A program made the translations under genes and the position numbers. Shown piece after piece: positions 32,236 through 43,060 of a DNA stretch of 64,000 nucleotides (position 1 is the first letter of the stretch; every line of letters begins with the position of its first letter). The notes under the pieces were generated by a model, which saw nothing but the letters and a program-made list of their open reading frames with translations, ran no database searches and was not told the DNA's origin. The stretch is taken from NCBI GenBank assembly GCA_008973525.1, contig WACJ01000046.1, positions 372,001-436,000 of the forward strand, read 5' to 3'. The DNA is from Stenopsyche tienmushanensis (lineage: Eukaryota; Arthropoda; Insecta; Trichoptera; Stenopsychidae).

Positions 32236-34003
32236 CGTTGATAAAAACCTACAGGCAATCATGAAAAGTAGTCAAATAAATAAGAATTTAAATGCTAATG
32301 ATGGTGAATGGTTGATGTTATTCGAGTAATTTTGATAAATTTGTGTATTATCTGAAATGTCTATAGGAAAAAATAAAGGCATATAAAATTGATCTCCAGG
32401 AACCATACAACCTATGAATGTATATATTAATGTAAATTGAAATATGTTTCACAGCTAGATTTACAGTTAATCAGATTGATTTACTTTTAAATTCATGATG
32501 AATAATCGCAGAAGCCCTGTACATTTTTAGCATTAAAAAATATTATTTTGCGTAAGGAGGTTCGGTATAATAATATATTATTGAAAGCAACGAGAATTTC
32601 GCTAATATAAATTTCATGATACGCAACATAAATTTCAACAGGATGATGTTCACATTACCACAGCGATATTAAATGTTTAATGTGGTCAATGTATTTTTGT
32701 ACTGAAAGCTTCGGTACGGGGTAATCCTGACGCTGTAGTGATTCATAATGTTATACGGATTCCTCCTGATAGCTCGGTTTATTTTGAACAAAGGTCAATA
32801 GGCTGTTTAAAGATTAAACACACTGAAAATACTCGTTCTCAAATTTTCGTGATTTATATATTTACTCGCTACATGGATTCTTTTATGACGATGGAACAAG
32901 CCTTCACGTATTTACTAGATGATATAACTAGCTAAGAAGAGTTATATTCGCCGGCTTGCTGGCTTTTGAGAGGCCATGATACCATCTGGCATCGAGTAAT
33001 AGAAAATATTTTATGTATAAAATTTCATATGGTTAAAATTTGTCTGTATAGCTTCCCGGGAGATTCAATTCGTCGAGGCTTTCAATGCGTAAGCGCGGTG
33101 GAAGCTGAAGGGCAGGTAGCAATAAAATGTACGAAAAAAACATTTTTTGTGTAAACTTATACAAAATTCCCGAGGAGATGTGATGGAACGACAGGTTTGC
33201 GATATATCCAGTGTTTGCCGAATGTGTACGCAATAACCATGCAAAAAAGGAAGGTTTGTGTGTCTGGATGGCGGATGCTAGGTTCGCAGCGAGGTATTTA
33301 CATAACTGTTTGTCTAGTGAGTCATTAATCATCCTTGAGGGGATACATGAATAAACAATTCCAGTAAACCTCCAGCTCGTAGGCTTCGCCTCTACCTACC
33401 CTTGTAAATCTTATGTAAATATTGTTATGCCCGTGCCATTATATCTTTGGCGAAAAACTCGCATTTAATATTAATACCTCCGCCAGCGTAAATATTTAAC
33501 GGTGAAATTGAACTCGGATGTTCTCGTCTCTGATCAAAAATATGAGTCGCGCTTTTTTAAGAGTTCCAGTCGCAATGATACAAGTCTTGTGGGTATTCTT
33601 TCGTAAGCACTCTCGAAGCTCAAACAATTGACGCAGAGGATACACCTGTTTGATTCCATACAAATACACAGTATTACTCAGGAAAGTTGTAAAATCCCTT
33701 AAAAGTAATTGTAAAGAATTCCCATTTTAATTAAAAATAAATAAACTGTCAGATCTGACCAAGATAAGACTATTTTTTTAGCGCAAACCTTCAAACTGAG
33801 TCAGACTAACAACACCAGTAAATTAATAGAGAAAAATAATTAGGGTTTTCCGCGACAACTTAAATTCTAAAGTACATAAATTAAATCTGATAACGCTCAT
33901 TGAAATTTAAAAAATAATTAGAAACCTTAAAAACACTTGATCTTATAAAAATACAATTATTAAAAACCCTCTATTTAAAGTACTCATACTAACAATTAAA
34001 ATA
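32236..34003. other. noncoding, nothing recognised
   Basis: Several overlapping frames of 62-99 codons at 32738-33332 on both strands have no recognisable motif. Confidence 0.4.
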
Positions 34004-35064
34004 TTAGGAAGACCCATAAGTAATCAATTATTTCGAATTAAAACGAAAAAAAAATATTTTAATTATTCAAATAATTATATAATTTCCATTATTATTTACA
34101 ACTCTTTGTCATCTTTCAGGTCAAGTTTCAATCTCTCTTTTATAAAAAGAGGTTGACTTTGCTGGTGAATTTCAACTTCATTTACATTTCAAAACATTTT
34201 ATTTTTAATGGAATGCCTAGAACTTTGAATAAATAATAATCAGATGGCGCAATATCTAGCGAATATGGCGGATAAGGTAGCAGTTCCCAATTGAGTTCCC
34301 TATTTTTTTCTTGGGTTACTTTAGCTGCATGGGGTCTGGTATTGTCATGATGCAATATCACGCTTTTTCAGTTGACGAAATATGTATGTTTTTCCAATAA
34401 CTTTGCATTTACTCTGTCTAATTGTGAGCAATCAATTTGTGCATTGATAGTTTTTCCTAGTTTTAGAAACTCAAAGTGTATTATTCTACCACAATCCTAC
34501 CATATGCTCAAGAGGACCTTTTTTATAGTCAAAGAAGGTTTAGGAGTTGGTACAGCCGGTTGATTAGTTGAAAGCCACTACTTAGTTATTTTAACATTGT
34601 CGTATAATATCTATTTTTTACGACGTTATTTCTGTCACACTTAATTTTGGATCTGAATCCACTAGCAATTTCAGCAGCTCGGCATCGAACTCAGTAGGTC
34701 TCCCACTTCGGTGGTCATCAACTAGGCTAAAATTGCCACTTGAGAATCTTCGAAACCATCGTTGACACTTGTTGACTTTAAGAATTTTGCCGTAAACACA
34801 ACAAATTTTCTTAGATGTCTATATTGCGTTACAACCCATTTTAAAGTGGAAGAGCATAAAATGACGAATATGTTCTTCTGATGGCTGTATGTCTGACATG
34901 GTGTAGATAACGAGTTTACTTTTATCTGTTGGGGAATAAATGAGGTTTAGAGTCTACTCAATAAGATACAACTAAATGCACAACCTCTCTAGTTGACGCG
35001 TCAGCGATAATTGACATGTAACGACACACTCTCAAATTAATTGATTACTTATGGGTCCCCCTAA
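34004..35064 (-). mobile_element. mariner element with both TIRs and TA duplication, transposase internally deleted
   Basis: The ends TTAGGAAGACCCATAAGTAA and (complement) TTAGGGGGACCCATAAGTAA are flanked by TA at 34002-34003 and 35065-35066. The minus-strand transposase starts at ATG 34897-34899 (MSDIQPSEEHIRHFMLFHFK), keeps the helix-turn-helix part (RWFRRFSSGNFSLVDDHRSG, RPTEFDAELLKLLVDSDPK) and resumes with NQPAVPTPKPSLTIKKVLLS, then TINAQIDCSQLDRVNAKLLE, VILHHDNTRPHAAKVTQEKN and LNWELLPYPPYSLDIAPSDY. The block that should hold the first catalytic Asp (VTGDEKW in relatives) is missing, and at least three in-frame stops occur. The length is 1061 bp against about 1.3 kb for complete mariners. 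It is one of the better-preserved elements in the window. Confidence 0.92.
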
Positions 35065-35094
35065 TATTTTAGTTTGGTGTAATTTTCATCTGTC

Positions 35095-35412
35095 TGAAAA
35101 TTTGCGAAAGTTATTCGATTGATTTACTCTCTGCGCTGAGCAAACTAATTTATGAACTAGTTCTAAATAGATTGGGCAATTTTAGTCTATATATTATTAA
35201 TAACAAACAATTCGACTTTCGTAAAAATGATTCTAGTTTTCTACTCGTCAATTGGTCAGACTAGTCGAATATGTTTTGAAAAACTTTATCATAAAGAAAA
35301 GTATCGGTATGGTACTCTTTGGCATTGAAAGGGCGTTCGATTCCGTTTGACACTACAATCTCATCAACAGAATTTTTTCTTTCAATTTCTTCAGCAATAT
35401 TTTTGAAAGCAC
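35095..35412 (+). pseudogene. Jockey-like non-LTR retrotransposon reverse transcriptase fragment
   Basis: The + strand reads YSIDLLSALSKLIYELVLNR, then LYIINNKQFDFRKNDSS. After a frameshift near 35237 it continues STRQLVRLVEYVLKNFIIKK, SIGMVLFGIERAFDSV, a stop in place of Trp, and HYNLINRIFSFNFF. These match RT motifs RPISLLSxLSKxxE, QFGFR and VLFDIEKAFDSVWH. The first catalytic Asp (FDIEKAFD in relatives) is Gly here. The fragment covers roughly the first third of the RT domain. It begins about 30 bp from the mariner end, but I found no RT sequence on the mariner's other side. Confidence 0.85.
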
Positions 35413-36663
35413 CAACGGCGAAATATATATAATCATTGTCACAATCAAAACATGTTTTTGAATATTTTCAAATACGAGAATTTTTAATATAAAGTGAACA
35501 ATTTTTACCGGATATTCACCGATTATATTTTAGGAAATATCATAAAATATAAAAGATTTTGAATGACTGGTATTTAAATGGAATCCTTTTTTAGTGTCAC
35601 TTCTGACACATTTAGACTCTTGAAAGAACCCTGAGAAATTCATAAAACTAAATTGCACAATTTTTACTTCATCTTCAAATGGAAACGTATTCAAAGATCG
35701 TTACATTTATCATCATTAAGCGCTTAGAAGATGGAATCCAATTTTTCTCCGAAAAATTCGCAGCGTATTTCAGCGACTAAAACACAAATATTTTATCATA
35801 AGGTGAAATTATTTCCACTATTTTTCCTTTACAGACTTATATAACGAAAAGGAAATATTCGTACAACGTTTGCATAATGTCTCTTTACATTATTTTTAAA
35901 CATTTTGGACTGCAAGGGACATGTTTCATATGTGGAATTTTAAAGAATTTAGTGTATGAAAACAGTGGAGATTTGAGTAGACGTACATATTAGCTTAGTA
36001 AGCCCAAGTACATGTTCCCTTGAGAAAAATCCACTTGCAACGAGATTTTTCTTTGAAAGCCTTTTATTTTGTGCCTCAGCAAGAACTTCTCTTACATTTG
36101 ACCAAAGCAACCATGCAAAGTAAATTTTGTTAAAGGAAATGAAGCGCTTTGCCTTTGAAGATATGGCTCTACACTTTATTTTTGTTTGATGATTTGAAAT
36201 CAAAATATTGCCAAACTAATGCAATATTTTATGAAAATTGTAATGCTTTCATTGTACATTTTGTATGCGAAAACAAAGGTTATTTTTGTGGTTAGAGGTG
36301 CCATTATATAATCTGATTATCCGATAGTAGGTACTTGTCACAAAGTTAACCCCCACAATTTTAATCAAAATGTCACAATATTGAGAGCATAAAAATATAA
36401 TTAATACATTGTACGATATTACTAATTCATTTATTCGCAAATAAAAATATTTAAAAGCACTTATAGTTTAATTTATAATAAAATTATTGGTAAGTGCTTA
36501 GTTTGAAAATTATTTTCAATATTTTTTAAAATTAAATAATTATTTTATACTTAACAAATCAATGATAACATACGTTTATTGCACCAGTGTTTTATTAATT
36601 AATTCATATTAATATTCCGAACGGCCAATGGCTGAACATTTTTTTTAAATGCTAAACCTATAC
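35413..36663. other. noncoding, nothing recognised
   Basis: AT-rich. Minus-strand frames of 84 and 63 codons (35949-36203, 36249-36440) have no motif. Confidence 0.45.
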
Positions 36664-36970
36664 TAGCGGCTCTTAAACTTACGTAGTTCGCAAACCCCCT
36701 CTTTAGCAAAATTTATTTCGCGGACCCCCCCACTTGAACATTTTTTTTGGCGGACCCCATTCCAATGCTTGTGACTTAGTTTTTAACGAACAAACATTTC
36801 TTAGTCAAATATTGGTCAAAATAGATCTTCTTATAATGTTTTCTGTAAAAAATTCCACAAAAGTGCTTTGTTCAAGTATAGATAAATATTTTTTTTTATA
36901 TTTTCGCGGATCTCTGGAATTGACTTCGCAAACCCCCAGGGATCTGCCGACTCCTGTTTAAGAACCGCTG
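36664..36970 (+). mobile_element. non-autonomous hAT element, copy B
   Basis: It starts TAGCGGCTCTTAAAC and ends GTTTAAGAACCGCTG. The flanking 8-mers ACCTATAC (36656-36663) and GCCTATAC (36971-36978) agree at 7 of 8 positions. The interior matches copy A (TATTGGTCAAAATAGATCTT, TTATAATGTTTTCTGTAAAA), with GCGGACCCCC words near the left end. No transposase. Confidence 0.9.
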
Positions 36971-36978
36971 GCCTATAC

Positions 36979-37339
36979 TATTCAAATAGAATATGTGATA
37001 GTGTCGTCGCGAACCCTTTACAACGTTCAAGAAAATCGATTTTTTATTACGTTTTTCGAAAGTGTAACATATTGAGTGTATAGTATAAAAGAGAAAAATC
37101 GGAATATAAAATATTTACGAAGTTATAGTGCATAATCAAGAGCGCGCCGAAGCCGCTGTGTACTAGGGAGTTAGGTCAGGTGGAAGCTCTTGCAGCTGAG
37201 CAACCTATCTTTCGCAATACTTTTGGTAAAATCTTTTGTATCTTTAGTTTTATTAGAGAAGATATCCCTAGAAACATTTTAAGCAAAATTATCTTTATAT
37301 TGCACTCATATATCTGTAACTGTAGGTATGCGAAATGAA
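36979..37339. other. noncoding spacer
   Basis: A short AT-rich spacer upstream of the second Mutator-like copy. No transposon sequence was recognised in it. Confidence 0.4.
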
Positions 37340-38189
37340 CCATGCCCGAAGTCAGTTTAACTCGATAGTTTGTCGTGTGTGGTTGAATTTTCAATGCAAA
37401 AATGTTAAAACATCTTACTAAAGAAACGAAAGGTAGAAACGTTCGAGGAATATAAAAAAAGACATTATCATGGTAACCTGACTGGATTCAAAAGCTGATG
37501 CAAAAGGCAAAGATGCTTGGGTGGCCATACCCAAAATGCTAATGAAACTTTTTACTCGGCGGTTTGGCGATTGACTTCAAAGCACCTGCATTCTGCTGTA
37601 AAATTCGTTGAGATCTCAACGTACATTGCTGCTGGGATATTTAATAACAACTATAGCTTTATTTTGAAGATGAAGAGTATATTAAATATAATTATTGGCA
37701 CCTACTCTAAAGTCTTTGCTGAAAACACCGATGAGGCGTGGGTAGCGATGCAGAACCGAAAGAGTATTTCTGAGACAAAAGCAGCTCGAAAACAATAGCT
37801 ACTCGAAGATAATCAGCTTTTTGAGGAAGCTGAAGATCTATTATATGCGCTTGGAGTCGCTGATTGATCGGTAAATCACTAAAATTGATAGTTTTAACGT
37901 ATTGAAAATTTAAACGAGATTATCTTGAAAATGCATTTCAAAATGGTCTCCAGTTATAGCATAAGAAGTTGTTGATCGATCTGACTGAAGTTTTCTCAAT
38001 ATAATATTATTAAGTTAACCAAGCTGAACTTTTAAGGTTTCGCGTATTTTTTTTTTAAATAAACAATTACCACTTTAAAATTGTAATAAAATAATATCAA
38101 ATTTTAAAATGATACGATTATTTTATCACCTTTAAAAAATCATGAATAACGACTCATTTTCGGGTGTCTAAAGGGATTGCCCTCCTTAA
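37340..38189 (+). mobile_element. Mutator-like ORF repeat, copy 2 (longest preserved frame)
   Basis: From 37517 the frame reads GGHTQNANETFYSAVWRLTS, then VKFVEISTYIAAGIFNNNYS, LNIIIGTYSKVFAENTDEAW, and after one TAG at 37797-37799 it continues LLEDNQLFEEAEDLLYALGV to a stop at 37865-37867. That is a C-terminal domain of about 115 residues interrupted by a single stop. Upstream homology to copy 1 starts at CCCGAAGTCAG (about 37347). The right end AAAGGGATTGCCCTCCTTAA is shared with copy 1 and may be a terminal sequence; its inverted partner is absent, so both copies are 5'-truncated. Confidence 0.62.
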
Positions 38190-40952
38190 GAACTTTTATC
38201 CATTCATCTTTTGAAAAACATACATATACCATCAAAATCACAGTATAATCACGAATAGTGTACTGCAGGTCTTCTTAACATCCTTTTAAGAAAAGGATCA
38301 AATTCATTACATTTGTATCATATGCTAATATTTTCGCATGTTCGATATTGAAGGAAGCATGACAGAATTTAATTTCTGAACGTTCATCTAGCGCACCATC
38401 CAAGCAAATAGTATGAATAGTAGCGACAGAAATTTTGCATCCAAAATGTGGCTGATAAGTCATGTTCTTGCACTCTAACGTGACCAGTTCTTCAGATCAC
38501 CAAACAGAATACTTGGGTTAGTATTGCTAGAGTTCGATTATAATTACATGGAATTGTTTCACATAAGACTAATGATTCTGTATTATTTATAGGTATGTTT
38601 CTCGCTATTCAATTCGGTGTAACATAGTGAGGTGAAACGAGTGCATTTATCAAGGAAGGTAGTAGTAGTAGTGTACGTGGCTCCTGAATGTAGCTGGTAA
38701 TCCGTATTCCTGTACTCCAGCGAAGCTAGATTGCTGGACGCCTTAGTAAGTATTATTGAGTTTGGATTATAATTGTATATTATAATAAATAGCCATATCG
38801 CTCAAATTAGTGATTTTATAGGAATATTTTTCAAATTATGTATCGATAAAAAAAAGCATCAGGACTGTTAATGTTCGAGGAAGACAGAATAATCATCGTC
38901 AATTTCTAAGAAATAATACACTAACAGTAAGATCCCAAAATCACAAGTTGTGATATGCGAGAGGGCATTCTTGTTCATTTTAGGGCTTAGAGTTTAGGAT
39001 CAAATATTGGTTATTATAGGGTAAATATGTCGTTGTTTGTTAAAATAAAATTGGTGAAAAGCACATATTTTTCGAATTGTGAAACATCAGGTATATCTTG
39101 AAAGTTGTTGATTTTTACAATTAGAATTCCGAACAGTTGTTGATTGCACTACTGTGTTACTTTTTCAAATTTCGTTAGTTTATTTAATCATGCGAGAGGT
39201 TAAGCTAATTCAATTGTGCTCAGAGTCAGTTATGCCGGTGTGAGATATTAACCCTGCTTCCTGTAAACATTAATTTGTATGCAGGGTAGAACTACTCGTG
39301 AGAACTACCACCGACAGAGCTTATAAAAGAACAATAGTTGTCAAAGAGTCCACAACAAAGCATTACACAACGTCCGAACGTGTATGACCGAATTTTTATT
39401 TCCACAATAAGAGCAACCCTCAGCATGGAACAAAAGAAAATACCGCTTCTCCAATAAACAACCACATCGAGATGCAATATTCGAATAATGGCTGTAATTC
39501 TTCAGCGATAATTGCCGTGGATATTTTAAAACAAATATGCTTTTTAGCCGTGGAATATTTTCTCGGAAATCTTAGATTTAATACAGGGGGTTCATTGTTG
39601 AAAGTTCAAAACTGGGTTAACTGATAACAGACTTTATGGAGCATCTTGCTTAATTGAATTCATGTATCACGAGAAATTTCAGATTAATATGAGAGCTTAA
39701 ATTCAGCATTGTACGTAATGCACGAACACGCACATTTCAATAACAACTCCGAATTTCATCAAGTATATCAAAATGTTTTCATAACATTTTGTGGAAAATT
39801 AAAATGCCTATAAACAAGGAGTTGAGGGGCTTTGATTGTATTAATATCACGAGGACTATAGATTTCATTATCTTTTAACGAAAATTTCAGTAATTATTTC
39901 CATTTATTGATCAATATAAACATAATTCTAGGAATGAGACATTTTGCTTCAGAGCAGTGATTATACAAACAAATTAATTGTGGTTATCTAAAGCTTCCAA
40001 TCATTTCGTATAGTAAAAATATTTTACAGATATATCAAAAAAAAATGATTTACTATAGAAATATAAGATATTTCAAAAGTTAGAAGTTTATTTATGATCA
40101 CAGTGATGTTTTTCATTTTACAAAACATAATTAAAGTGTATTTAATATAATATTCTCATAAAAAAACTCTTTTCATTTATAACCGCCAGTCGACAAAAAA
40201 GGCAACAATGTATAATCTTTCCGCAGATAATGATTTTGAATGTTGAATAATAAAAAATAGATGTTTCAATATGATAGTATAATATTTATGTTGTTAATAT
40301 AATGTTATTAAAATTAAGCTGTCACATAAAATCTCATGCTGATTTCTTGAATCTTAGTTATACTTGTTGCGGTTGTCTCATACAGTATCACAAAAATTAC
40401 TCCTCGTTGATTGATTTGACGAAAAAAAAGATGATGATGGGTCGAACTATACTAGAGTGAGGCTTCGCTATTATATCGGCTCCGATAGCAGCACTTAATC
40501 GCTCGAAATGGATATGGTTTTTCCAGCCTACAGTTATATCCCAGCAAACAACAAAAAATGAGGTGCTTTAAAGAAAGAGGAAAAATCACAATATTAAATT
40601 TGTTTATATTTACTAAAACATTGTTGGCGATGATTATTAGACAGAGGCGTTAAATACGTGGCAAAGAATAACAGCAACAAGTATACTTTATGTTGAAAAT
40701 AAACACAATGGCTTTAACATACTCTAAATTATAGGTATCAGACCCAAAATGAATTTGTCATTAAAAATGTAATTAATTATTTACAAATAAGAGTTTGCAA
40801 GAAATCTTCCAAATAATTGACGCAAGACTGAAGCCTTCAATTATATCTTATATAGATGCAATAGAGCAAATTGACCCAATTGACAATTGGTTGAAAGGAA
40901 CAAGGATAAAACATTAATAATAACGCCACTCCAGAACAGTACACAATAGGTT
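38190..40952. other. noncoding, nothing recognised
   Basis: AT-rich. Short frames (62 and 61 codons, minus strand) are unremarkable. Confidence 0.45.
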
Positions 40953-41292
40953 GATCCTTATTTTTTCGATTTTTAAAAAAAAGGGTGGTCACCCCGTCAT
41001 ATGATTTTCTGACTAAAAAATAAATAAGTGTTTTTTATTAAAAAAAGAAAAATTTTAGAGGTCGCTACCACAAGTCAAAGTTTCAGAAAAAATCGTTGTA
41101 TGGCCACTTAGCTATTAATCTGACTTATTGATTCTGGTATATTTATTCGTCTATTTTGAAGTAGAATAGCATCCAGAAAGACTTACTACTTCACTACAGT
41201 CAATCTTCCTCCCCTTCCCCCCTTTCTTAATTATTTCTTACGGGTACGTATTGAAATTGAGCCCTGCCCTGCTCCTCACTTTAAATTCAGTC
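40953..41292 (+). repeat. unclassified interspersed repeat, uninterrupted copy
   Basis: It is about 340 bp and is shared with 46063-46860. Landmarks include CACCCCGTCATATGATTTTC, TGTATGGCCACTTA, AATCTGACTTATTGATT and ATTGAGCCCTGCCCTG. It has no coding capacity and no obvious terminal repeats. In this copy AGAGGTCGC runs directly into TACCACAAG, which marks the empty site for the insertion in the second copy. Confidence 0.8.
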
Positions 41293-41397
41293 ATTAGCGA
41301 GAGCGCGCGCTTTTTGTTTTTCCAATTATACATACTTATTTCAACTTATCATGGCGTTCATAAGCAGTGACGGGAGTTTATTAATTAAAATAAATAA

Positions 41398-41640
41398 TTG
41401 GCTTATCAAACAATCAACACCAAATCTGTATCAGTCAAAGTTGTCCTTTTCTTGGTAGAAGATGTTCAAACTTGGAAGAATGACTCTGATGTTAAGGCTG
41501 CAAAGAAAATGGTCCATTCCATGCGGGTATTGAATGATATTGCTAGGCGTGGTGTTACCTTAATGAAGGATATAATAAATCGATGACAATCGACGAAGAG
41601 CCAAAGCAATATTTGTTTGGCTCTTCGTCGGAAAAAGTGA
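41398..41640 (+). pseudogene. fragment of an unidentified repetitive arthropod ORF, frameshifted
   Basis: The + frame reads TINTKSVSVKVVLFLVEDVQ, then TWKNDSDVKAAKKMVHSMRV and LNDIARRGVTLMKD. A shift of reading frame near 41570 continues YNKSMTIDEEPKQYLFGSSS. It resembles, from memory, the C-terminus of an uncharacterised ORF family repeated in several arthropod genomes (pattern VVNDxAERGVALMxxYN...DEEQKQYLL). I cannot name its function. There is no ATG at the start, so it is a relic of a longer sequence. A perfect hairpin sits in its last part. Confidence 0.5.
41591..41630. repeat. perfect 15-bp hairpin with 10-nt loop
   Basis: CGACGAAGAGCCAAA (41591-41605) and TTTGGCTCTTCGTCG (41616-41630) are exact complements. 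The left arm is part of the ORF relic's DEEPK codons; the right arm looks like a copied inverted segment. Confidence 0.9.
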
Positions 41641-42609
41641 TGCATAATATTAAATTTTCATTTTTACCACGAGAGAGTCTTACACAATTTCAGAGTAGTT
41701 TTTTGAAGGCATTTACGAGACGTTTCGTTAATGGATAACGCCGATTCTCCAGCCGCCCTTGAAATGCCTTCTTGCTTATCGACAATCAAATATATAGTAA
41801 AGCAAATGCTAGTCTATGTGTACTCGGAGATGATATCTTAGCAAAGAGTCGCCATTGTAATAATTCAGCAATATCCATAATGGTCGCAAACCCTTTTACG
41901 GCGCTATAGTTTACAATTTACACAGTGGCTCAGCAGCACGCTGAGGTTTGTTGATAATTCGATTCGGTTAGGGCCCTGTGTTTACAAGTAAAGGCCCGCA
42001 TGCCCATGGGCAGAAGATTCCTCTCTCCAACCGCTCCACTTGGGTAGTTAGCCAAACTAACTTCGATAGACAAGTTTCTTCGGCCGTAATGTGTCTGCTC
42101 TACTACAGCATTCCTCCTTGCTTTCGGATAAAGGAGTTCGCTTTGTAGAATTGACGCCTGAATAAATCTGACATCACACTTCCTTAATTAAAATTGTTCA
42201 AAAATAGAATATTCATAGATTTAGCAAGGAGACGACAGCTCGAAACTGGGTCGGACGTATGCAAATGAAGTCCTTCGTAGAAACGAGACAGATTATTTCT
42301 CTTGTTTGAGTAGAACTTATGTTGACTAAATAATGCGTCGATATTAAGAATCAATTTTTGAACCTGAAATACCAGAGAAGAATAAAATATTTTACTTAAA
42401 AGAAATAATTTGAAGGGAATGTTCTAATATGTTTAATCAATTTGTTCAAATATCTAGCGTATATCTTGAACATATATCCCATATAATAATACATTAAAAA
42501 AAAAATTCAGCATTATATCCATCATATAAATATATTTTTACTGAAAATTTAGCGTCAATCAATAGCGTCAATTCAATCAGGAAATATTTTTTAAAAAGTA
42601 AATTATATA
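41641..42609. other. noncoding with a GC-richer middle
   Basis: About 41930-42180 is richer in G+C (for example AAGGCCCGCATGCCCATGG). It has no recognisable coding, rRNA or tRNA content. Confidence 0.4.
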
Positions 42610-43060
42610 GGTGCAGTATGATAAATTGGCTTAAACGTCACGAAAATAGAAAATTGAAATGGCAGTTGGTAAGAAAAAGAGGGAAAAGTTGTTGTATTCT
42701 CTCTGTCTCCATCGGATACATGATAGTAGACAAACAACGCGCATGCGCCGCGTTGGGTCTACTGAGTCTAAATGTAGCATGAAGCAACCAGTAAACCGGT
42801 TGCTCGCCTATTTTATTATGTATTACACAAACACGGCTTAATCTTTTAGCCAACAGTTTTTGTTAACAAATGGAAAAAAATCAAAGCATAAAATCAACTT
42901 TTCCTAGGAGTTTCATAATTCCTTCATATTTTAATTTCTACCGCGCGAGAGTTTGATGCAGGTTTAACGTCTTATTTATCTACATTTTTAACATATAAAT
43001 AAAAGCATTCTGAATATTACGCGAATAAATATAAAATTACTGTCTGAATTTCGCACCAAT
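42610..43060 (-). repeat. unclassified dispersed repeat, copy 2 (inverted)
   Basis: This is the reverse complement of the family at 31800-32235, aligning over most of its length with small indels. It contains GC-rich additions absent from copy 1, including AACGCGCATGCGCCGCGTT, itself a partial palindrome, and GCAACC...GGTTGC. Overlapping 71- and 60-codon frames here are artefacts. Confidence 0.65.
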
